Shown here: piece after piece, positions 62,416 through 64,000 of the stretch
How positions within the stretch are numbered: the stretch's first letter is position 1
Layout: each line of letters begins with the position of its first letter
Assembly (NCBI GenBank): GCA_947501695.1
Contig: CANMWO010000001.1
Location: 310,001 to 374,000, forward strand
Length of the DNA: 64,000 nucleotides
Source: an uncultured Sphingomonadaceae bacterium
GTDB taxonomy: Bacteria; Pseudomonadota; Alphaproteobacteria; Sphingomonadales; Sphingomonadaceae
Direction: 5' to 3'
Translations under genes and position numbers: made by a program
The notes under the pieces: generated by a model
Database searches by the model: none
What the model saw: the letters and a program-made list of their open reading frames with translations, nothing else
What the model was told of the DNA's origin: nothing

Positions 62416-64000
62416 ATGAGCCTTACCCATATTAAAGTGAAAGGCGCCCGGGAGCATAATCTCAAGGGCGTCAATATCGATCTTCCCCGCGACAAATTGA
62501 TCGTCATTACCGGACTTTCCGGTAGTGGTAAGTCGAGCCTCGCGTTTGACACCATCTATGCCGAAGGCCAGCGGCGCTATGTCGAATCGCTGTCCGCTTA
62601 TGCGCGCCAGTTTCTGGAGATGATGCAAAAGCCGGATGTGGAGCATATTGAAGGCTTATCGCCGGCTATCTCGATCGAGCAGAAGACGACCTCGCGCAAT
62701 CCGCGATCGACCGTGGCTACGGTCACCGAGATATACGACTATATGCGCTTACTCTGGGCGCGTGCCGGCGTTCCTTATTCTCCCGCAACCGGAGAGCCGA
62801 TTACAGCTCAGACCGTCAGTCAAATGGTCGACCGGGTTATGGCACTGCCAGAAAAGACTCGTTTCTATCTACTTGCCCCGGTCGTACGCGGCCGCAAGGG
62901 GGAATATCGCAAGGAATTACTGGAGTGGCAGAAAGCCGGCTTTACCCGCGTACGCGTCGACGGCGAATTTTACGATATCGAGGAAACACCCAAGCTCGAC
63001 AAGAAACTGAAGCATGATATCGAAGTGGTCGTCGACCGGCTGGTTGTGCGCGCAGAGACTGACAATAAAGAAGGCATGGAAACCCGGCTGGCAGATAGCT
63101 TTGAAACGGCGCTGCGTCTCGCAGACGGGCTCGCCTTTGTCGATCTGGCAGAAGGCATTGTGCCGGGTCGTGACGAAGCGGCCAGCGGGACCAAGATGAA
63201 AGGCACGGGCCTGCCCGATAACCGCATTGTGTTTTCCGAACGCTTTGCCTGTCCGGTCAGCGGCTTCACAATTGAGGAAATCGCGCCGCGGCTCTTCTCG
63301 TTTAACGCTCCGCAAGGCGCTTGTCCCGCTTGTGATGGTCTTGGTGAAAAGCTGCATTTTGATACCCAGTTGGTCGTGCCCAATCCGGCGCTTTCCATAA
63401 AGAAGGGCGCAGTTGTGCCATGGGCTAAGTCCAATCCACCAAGCCCCTATTATATGCAGGTGCTCGGCAGTCTTGCGAAGCATTTTGATTTTTCGCTGGA
63501 TACACCGTGGCAGGATCTGTCCGAACATCATCGCGATATCGTCCTCAACGGCACCCAAGGGTTGCCGGTGACGTTGCGCTTTCAGGACGGGCGCAAAAGC
63601 TATGAGGTCAAAAAGCCGTTTGAGGGTGTCGTGGGCAACCTTACCCGCCGCATGCTGCAAACCGAAAGCGCTTGGATGCGCGAGGAACTGGCGAAATTCC
63701 AAGCGGCCGCGCCTTGTGAAGTTTGTCACGGTGCACGGCTCAAGCCCGAGGCGCTGGCGGTCAAAATTGCAGGCGAGGATATCAGCATCCCGACCCGCCG
63801 CAGCGTTGGCGATGCACTCGCTTTCTTCAACGGCCTCGCGGAGCAGCTCGACAAGACGCAAAAGCAGATTGCCGAACCGATCCTGAAAGAAATTATCGAA
63901 CGGCTCGGATTTCTCAATAATGTCGGCCTCGATTATCTCAATCTTGACAGAACCAGCGGCACATTGTCGGGCGGCGAGAGCCAACGCATCCGTCTTGCGA
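62416..64000 (+). CDS. uvrA: Excinuclease ABC subunit A (5' part; runs off the window)
   Basis: The first 528 codons of UvrA, the DNA-damage sensing ATPase of nucleotide excision repair. First Walker [16 protein letters not shown] (residues 32-46 or so), the UvrB-binding and first zinc-module region ([14 protein letters not shown]) and a second Cys pair ([14 protein letters not shown]) are present, and the ABC signature [12 protein letters not shown] is reached at the window edge. Second half lies outside. Regulated by LexA through the box upstream. Confidence 0.97.
   Translation, partial: MSLTHIKVKGAREHNLKGVNIDLPRDKLIVITGLSGSGKSSLAFDTIYAEGQRRYVESLSAYARQFLEMMQKPDVEHIEGLSPAISIEQKTTSRNPRSTVATVTEIYDYMRLLWARAGVPYSPATGEPITAQTVSQMVDRVMALPEKTRFYLLAPVVRGRKGEYRKELLEWQKAGFTRVRVDGEFYDIEETPKLDKKLKHDIEVVVDRLVVRAETDNKEGMETRLADSFETALRLADGLAFVDLAEGIVPGRDEAASGTKMKGTGLPDNRIVFSERFACPVSGFTIEEIAPRLFSFNAPQGACPACDGLGEKLHFDTQLVVPNPALSIKKGAVVPWAKSNPPSPYYMQVLGSLAKHFDFSLDTPWQDLSEHHRDIVLNGTQGLPVTLRFQDGRKSYEVKKPFEGVVGNLTRRMLQTESAWMREELAKFQAAAPCEVCHGARLKPEALAVKIAGEDISIPTRRSVGDALAFFNGLAEQLDKTQKQIAEPILKEIIERLGFLNNVGLDYLNLDRTSGTLSGGESQRIRLA

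Overview
The window looks like chromosomal DNA from an alphaproteobacterium of the order Sphingomonadales, probably near Sphingorhabdus, Parasphingorhabdus or Sphingopyxis. The evidence is the two TonB-dependent receptors, the purD/xseA/DUF2093/M23 neighbourhood, an alphaproteobacterial SOS box (GAAC-N7-GAAC) before uvrA, a sigma-54 glnK-amtB unit, and many short sphingomonad envelope proteins. This placement is inferred from gene content. I see no tRNA, rRNA, CRISPR array, insertion sequence or phage block.

Layout. 0.2-5.5 kb: a von Willebrand A protein divergent from a Fur-box-preceded haem-type receptor and its DUF6607 partner. 5.5-10 kb: purD and xseA with overlapping start codons, then DUF2093 and an M23 peptidase. 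10.4-14.4 kb: a large receptor with strongly biased codons, then two tandem paralogous secreted proteins. 14.4-26.2 kb: housekeeping genes (clpB, a secreted leucyl aminopeptidase, a penicillin acylase, a Yip1 protein, nadB coupled to an ABC ATPase). 26.3-28.3 kb: three tandem DUF4402 proteins, two of which share a duplicated upstream region. 28.3-32.7 kb: a co-directional run (zf-CHCC, tldD, DUF924, CPBP protease, flavin-barrel protein, DUF2007, patatin). 32.8-34.6 kb: glnK-amtB behind a sigma-54 promoter and closed by a strong terminator. 34.9-36.2 kb: two related glycine-helix/Arg-Tyr-rich envelope proteins.

36.2-46.3 kb is a catabolic island of two divergent operons around a perfect operator-like palindrome. 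The left operon holds a kinase-like protein and an acyl-CoA dehydrogenase that look like the two halves of mammalian ACAD10/ACAD11, plus an alcohol dehydrogenase, two SDRs and a GPH-type transporter. The right operon holds two acyl-CoA dehydrogenases, the second lacking the usual catalytic glutamate, and an SDR. A pathway for oxidised or 4-hydroxy acyl-CoAs is the best inference.

46.3-50 kb is unusually rich in non-coding signals: an operator-like inverted repeat over a promoter, a 24-codon membrane peptide followed by a string of hairpins, three DnaA-box-like sites, a structured RNA candidate ending in an excellent terminator, two copies of a covarying stem-loop with alternative pairings, and a ten-G tract beside the start of the SRAP gene. 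50.6-58.4 kb: a membrane AraC regulator divergent from a lipoprotein penicillin acylase, an MFS permease, an AI-2E family protein, gmk and a DUF1579-like protein. 58.6-62.2 kb: a sulfatase-fold membrane enzyme, a class C-like serine hydrolase behind a 28-bp dyad, and a decayed 3' fragment of a second sulfatase-fold gene. The window ends inside SOS-controlled uvrA.
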